Positions 58,593 to 64,000 of a stretch of 64,000 nucleotides of DNA are shown one piece after another. Numbering within the stretch: the stretch's first letter is position 1; the number at the start of each line of letters is the position of its first letter. Made by a program: the position numbers and the translations under genes. The DNA is from Absidia repens. Lineage: Eukaryota; Mucoromycota; Mucoromycetes; Mucorales; Cunninghamellaceae. Under the pieces are notes generated by a model, which saw only the letters and a program-made list of their open reading frames with translations, was not told where the DNA came from and made no database searches. The stretch spans positions 62,001 through 126,000 of the forward strand of contig MCGE01000039.1 in the NCBI GenBank assembly GCA_002105175.1, in the 5' to 3' direction.

Positions 58593-58841
58593 ATGTGCTT
58601 CTACTATGAAAAGCTCACATCTACAATGTATAGATACAAGTTATTATGTAAATACAAACGAGTAGACTTTGATGATGAGAATAAGACGCTCAAGACCACC
58701 TATTATTTTCCTGAAAACTTGCAAGCTTATTTGGATATCCATCATATCACTCTACCTAAACCAGACGAATGGATTTATGTCAAGAATCAGTGTTTGGATG
58801 AAAACATAAAGAATTTTAGTTGTAATAACCCACCTATCTAA
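58593..58841 (+). CDS. Tandem small protein 3 (82 aa, MCFYYEK family)
   Basis: MCFYYEKLTSTMYRYKLLCK, TTYYFPENLQAYLDIHHIT, EWIYVKNQCLDENIKNFSCN and a C-terminal NNPPI. It has one extra residue near position 18 and an additional Cys in the NQC motif. After the stop AATAAAG occurs at about 58,908. A promoter-like scrap at 58,958-58,995 (CACTGCACGCTTTGACC) resembles sequence upstream of gene 1 (CACGGTTTGAACATTGC), suggesting a lost fourth copy. Confidence 0.8.
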   Translation: MCFYYEKLTSTMYRYKLLCKYKRVDFDDENKTLKTTYYFPENLQAYLDIHHITLPKPDEWIYVKNQCLDENIKNFSCNNPPI

Positions 58842-60272
58842 ACCATACCTACCTTCCCCCCCCCACCGAGCTATTTCCACCTCCCCCCCTTTTTTTTTGT
58901 CAAACTGAAATAAAGTGGATTTTTTTGTTTTTTGCTGGATCTGAACAAATTCTATATATACACTGCACGCTTTGACCATTACTCCCACATCGTACCCTCG
59001 TCCCCCCTCCGGGAAGTTTGGTCATTTGGAGATGTCATACCTCCAAATCCATATATGGCAACAAGAAGTACATATCTCTAAATTCCCGACAACTTTAAAT
59101 ATATAGTGCAGTTCAGCCAGGAAGGTACAAGAAAAAAAATATGCAAAAGTTGACATCATAAATAATTTGTATGATATCATTGACATGCTTTTCTAATAAA
59201 GTGCCTCTTCATTGAAGCAAAAAGACACATTTCATTCAAGCAAAGACATGTTCCATTGGAGTACACACGTTAAGTTTGTTGTCAATGATACACACATTTG
59301 ATCAATCTTTGTTGACTTGATTTTTGGGCAGGGGGGATTTCAACTGGTCGCGGAGTCATCCTAGTATTCAATGCAGCTTCCCCCGTCCTTGTTTTTATGG
59401 GCGTCTCCAATTTTCCTTTTTTTTTTTTTGGACTTGTCACTCAGATTCTATGCACCATTTTACCCAACAAAAAGCAACACAAAATGGCACCATTAAATGA
59501 ATAAGGGGGAAAGGGTAGACCTTCCCTCTTATGTGAAGAGAGAGAGTGTGTGTGTGTATGTTTTTTTTAAAAAATTCCCCCCCCACTTTTTATGCCACCT
59601 CGTCCATATGGGATGATAAATAACGCCGACGGAGTTTTACGTCAATGTTTATACTCAGAAGAAAAAAAGACAGAAGTGATTTTTTTGCTGTGGCCCGATG
59701 GCGGGTGTTTTTGATCAGGTTTTGGATGGAACAGTTGGGCAATGACAAATCTGGGTTGATGGGGGGCGGGAGAGATACATTTGGTAAAACGCCGACGACG
59801 ACAACAGCCGACTTTTTTCAGCAACTGGCGATGATGATATGCGATTCACTACGTGCTATTTAACCATTATTTCCATCACAAGCGAGGAGTTCAGATACGT
59901 ACACTGTACTACTATATCAAATATATACTATTAACATACTATTTTTTTTTTCTATAGAAAGAGAAGGCGGTTTAAAAGATGTTACCGAACTTTCGTCTCA
60001 TCCTGAATGATTAGTAAACAAGCATAAAGCGACGTATTAGTAATCCAGAGTGCTTCTATTGCTTCTAAACAAGTATATACACCAATAAAATTATTATTGG
60101 ATTTAAAAGTGAACTAAATGCCATGATACAATGCCATATAGAAGGTCATAGACCATCAGCGGTTTCATGTAACTCTGTATTAGGCGAGGGAGGTTTAAAT
60201 TTCAAAGATATAAAAACGCTCAATTTTTTTTTCCCTATATTTTTTTTTTTTTTTTCAATAACATATATTATC
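58842..60272. other. Intergenic with repeat-module stub
   Basis: At 59,200-59,285 CTCTTCATTGAAGCAAAAAG, ACACATTTCATTCAAGCAAA and GTTCCATTGGAGTACACACG are isolated modules of the dispersed repeat. ATCATAAATAATTTGTATGA upstream is loosely like the HET 3' flanks. Short frames at 59,645-59,863 show no features. No other gene seen. Confidence 0.5.
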
Positions 60273-61803
<1,531 letters not shown>

Positions 61804-62790
61804 ATTGGTTTTGATTCGTTTAGGAATATTTTTAGTTTTTTGTGTAAATGTGTGTAGTTATTTTACAATAATTTTTTTTTTTTTATCTGAAATAAAAAAT
61901 TTTTTTGTACGTTTGTTTGTTTGAAAAACGGTGTTATACAATAGGAGTCTATCAAACGGTATGCGACTGGGAAAAAAAAAGCGGGGCATGGTGGCTTTAT
62001 ATCTGTTTTATCAATCCATATATATATACAAGGCGATATCCGCTAAACCAAAATGATATTTGTGTGTACCTTTTAGTATTTTGCATGTGTTAGGGATTTG
62101 GTTTGCACGTCCCTCTGCTCCTCCCCCCAAAAAAATGTCAGCTGTATTATTTATACTCCGCGCAGTGGTTTTCTATTTTCCATTCCATCTCCAATTTTTT
62201 TCTGTTGTTTTCTTTCTTTCCCCATTGATGTCCTCCGAAGGTCTGGTGATCATGGAGTGGGATATTTGTTAGGTTTAGAGGGGTTTCAAAAAGGGCATGA
62301 CAAAGGAGATGGGGAAACTCTTTCATTTTGGTTCTAGGATTTAGTTAACATGTTTCTGGTAATGGAATGATGACATGCATGCAGATGGGCTCAGGTAGTT
62401 CATACAGCGCTCCTGGAATGGATAGAGGGGAGGCTCGCTGGTGGCATCTACATTGTTGGGCAAAGCGATGAAGTTTTTGAAATGCGTAGCTTACTTTTTG
62501 CTAGGTGATAGTCTATATACCCCCGCTTTAAACAACGTGTTGGTTTGACTCTATATGGCTTCTATAGCGTTCCTTAGAAAAAAAAAATAGCATATACTCC
62601 GTAGATTAGATATATCGTAGTCATTGTTTTATTAGTATGTGGAATAGCTACTATATTGAAATAAAATGTTACTGTATTGTTCTACCACTTTTTTTTTCGC
62701 TTTTATCTCCCGCAGTTCTATTACTTTTTATGCGATGTATGCGAGCACCGGCAATAAGTTTTTTTTTTTTTTTGTTATTGCCCTTCTAAA
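61804..62790. other. Intergenic with reverse repeat stub
   Basis: A fragment of the dispersed repeat in reverse orientation lies at 62,290-62,345 (GGGGAAACTCTTTCATTTTG, GTTCTAGGATTTAG). The rest is AT-rich with no gene recognised. Confidence 0.5.
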
Positions 62791-62796
62791 AAGGAT

Positions 62797-62945
62797 TTGG
62801 AGAAGTTGAAAAAGAACTGCTACTATGACTCGAAGACTGCAAAGGAAAAAGTGCTGGATCAAAAGGTCGACATACAGAATGGGTTCAACGCTATCCCCAT
62901 CAACTACAACACGGTCAAGTCGTTCATTTGCATTTCCAGAACATT
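62797..62945 (+). pseudogene. Truncated paralog of the secreted cysteine protein
   Basis: LKKNCYYDSKTAKEKVLDQK, then VDIQNGFNAIPINYNTVKSF and ICIS align with CVQYESEHCKGKVLDQKFEL, GDKPLPFQQNTAKS and VVCIPK of the gene at 63,593. The signal peptide and N-terminal half are missing, and a CT-repeat follows. An AG before GATTTGG could be an acceptor, but no upstream exon is seen. Confidence 0.6.
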
Positions 62946-62953
62946 AAAAGTAG

Positions 62954-62984
<31 letters not shown>

Positions 62985-63497
62985 CTTTGCCTTTCGTTTT
63001 GCGTTTTACGTTTTGATATTTATTATTATTATAAACAAATAAAGTCTTTCTCTGTTGGTATTTTTTTTGGTGTATATGTGAGCAATAAACATATCGAATG
63101 AGGAGGGGGGGTTGCTTTAAAATGCTAAAAGTGCCAGATCGCATAAAAGTAAAACGAGGTACGTATGCGAAACACAAATTTACATATAATATCTTTTTGA
63201 AGGGGAAGACGCCGTCCAAGATTGGGTTTCACATGGGTTGGGTGATTATCGAATGATATTATTTTTGGAATAATCCAAACGCCACAACAAAAAAAAGGGG
63301 GGAGGGGGAGGGGAGAAAGTAGGGGTTATGTACCTTTTCCCGGATGATTTCTTTTTTCTTTTTTCTTTTTACCTTGGTGACTTCATAAGGTATGGTATGT
63401 AGGTAGGGACAAAAAAAAAGATAATGGGCGGGCGTCCAGTCTTTTCCCCTTTCTCTCCTTAGTTTTTTCTTGAAAAAAAAAAAAAAAAAAAAAAAAG

Positions 63498-63505
63498 ATA
63501 TAAAA
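63498..63505 (+). promoter_or_regulatory. TATA-like element
   Basis: ATATAAAA after an A-run, about 90 bp before the ATG of the secreted-protein gene and followed by a CT-rich leader. Confidence 0.5.
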
Positions 63506-63592
63506 TAGAGGGTTCAATTTGACAACCCCTGCTCCAACCTCTCTTTCTCTCTTTCTCTTGCTCTCCATTTACGTGATTATTTTCTTCTGATA

Positions 63593-63985
63593 ATGTCATT
63601 TTCCATGCCTCTTAGATCGATACGCTTTTTTTTCTTTTTATGGACAACCGTGGTTATAGCAGCATTGGCGGGGGCTCAGGAGGGGATGAATGTGAAAATA
63701 TTTTACCTCTCCCAAGGCGGAGGAACAGATAATGGAGAGACCTTTCTGTCCGGCGAATGTATTCCTGTTTTGAAGGGAGATTACGCGCCCCAACAGGGCT
63801 TTGTTGCTTATCCTGCCGTTAGCGGCACTGCTTCTCAGCCAGCAATATGTGTGCAATATGAATCGGAACATTGCAAAGGCAAAGTGCTGGACCAAAAATT
63901 CGAATTACAGCAAGGTGACAAGCCTCTTCCCTTTCAACAAAACACAGCCAAGTCCGTCGTTTGCATTCCGAAAGCACCAATGTAG
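63593..63985 (+). CDS. Small secreted protein (130 aa)
   Basis: Single exon. Residues 1-29 form a classical signal peptide: basic MSFSMPLRSIR, hydrophobic FFFFLWTTVVIAALA, and a likely cleavage after AGA before QEGMN. The mature part of about 101 residues has four cysteines (GECIP, AICVQ, EHCKG, VVCIP), enough for two disulfides. Gly-rich SQGGGTDNGETF precedes the first cysteine. A truncated relative lies 0.7 kb upstream in the same orientation, so this is a small tandem family. Function unknown; a secreted or cell-wall role is inferred only from the signal peptide and size. The stop TAG is 15 bp from the window end of readable context. Confidence 0.85.
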   Translation: MSFSMPLRSIRFFFFLWTTVVIAALAGAQEGMNVKIFYLSQGGGTDNGETFLSGECIPVLKGDYAPQQGFVAYPAVSGTASQPAICVQYESEHCKGKVLDQKFELQQGDKPLPFQQNTAKSVVCIPKAPM

Positions 63986-64000
63986 ATCGCATTCATCCTT

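Overview
The window looks like a repeat-rich, gene-poor accessory region of a filamentous fungus, most likely an early-diverging Mucorales-type one. This is inferred from short GT-AG introns, dense A/T homopolymers, AATAAA 3' ends, and protein families I associate with Mucoromycota. No database was searched, so the taxonomy is an inference.

Layout. Bases 1-13,035 are two tandem copies of a unit of about 6.5 kb (a third copy starts at 13,036). Each unit carries a broken minus-strand gene of a nuclease-like family (RPDA...GYGEVK motif), Ty3/gypsy retrotransposon debris, and a four-exon membrane-protein gene; the second membrane-protein copy ends nine codons early. Bases 14.0-17.4 kb hold a HET-family pseudogene and an intact HET-domain gene, followed by an unrecognised two-exon gene at 19.4-21.0 kb. 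Bases 24.0-31.4 and 36.6-44.6 kb are paralogous segments. Each begins with a dispersed repeat, continues with a satellite of about 200 bp units, and then carries a lineage-specific gene that is intact (585 codons) only in the second segment. The second segment also holds a fresh Tc1/mariner-type insertion whose empty site is visible in the first. A third, decayed copy of the 585-codon gene lies at 44.7-45.7 kb, fused to a relic of a related gene. Bases 48.4-54.1 kb hold two tandem intact HET-domain genes. Bases 55.4-57.0 kb hold another decayed lineage-specific gene. The last 6.5 kb is calmer: three tandem genes for about 82-88 aa proteins with a shared upstream block, a six-exon NADPH-dependent quinone/alkenal-type oxidoreductase, and a secreted cysteine-containing protein with a truncated paralog.

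The strongest biological signal is a HET-domain locus. Three full-length genes share the same 37-nt first exon, intron positions and a C-terminal module I do not recognise, and they are surrounded by at least three HET relics and by copies of one modular noncoding repeat. HET domains mediate allorecognition and programmed cell death in Dikarya, so a birth-and-death HET cluster in this kind of genome is worth checking. The spliced models below were built by eye from splice sites and paralog comparison; all reading frames close.
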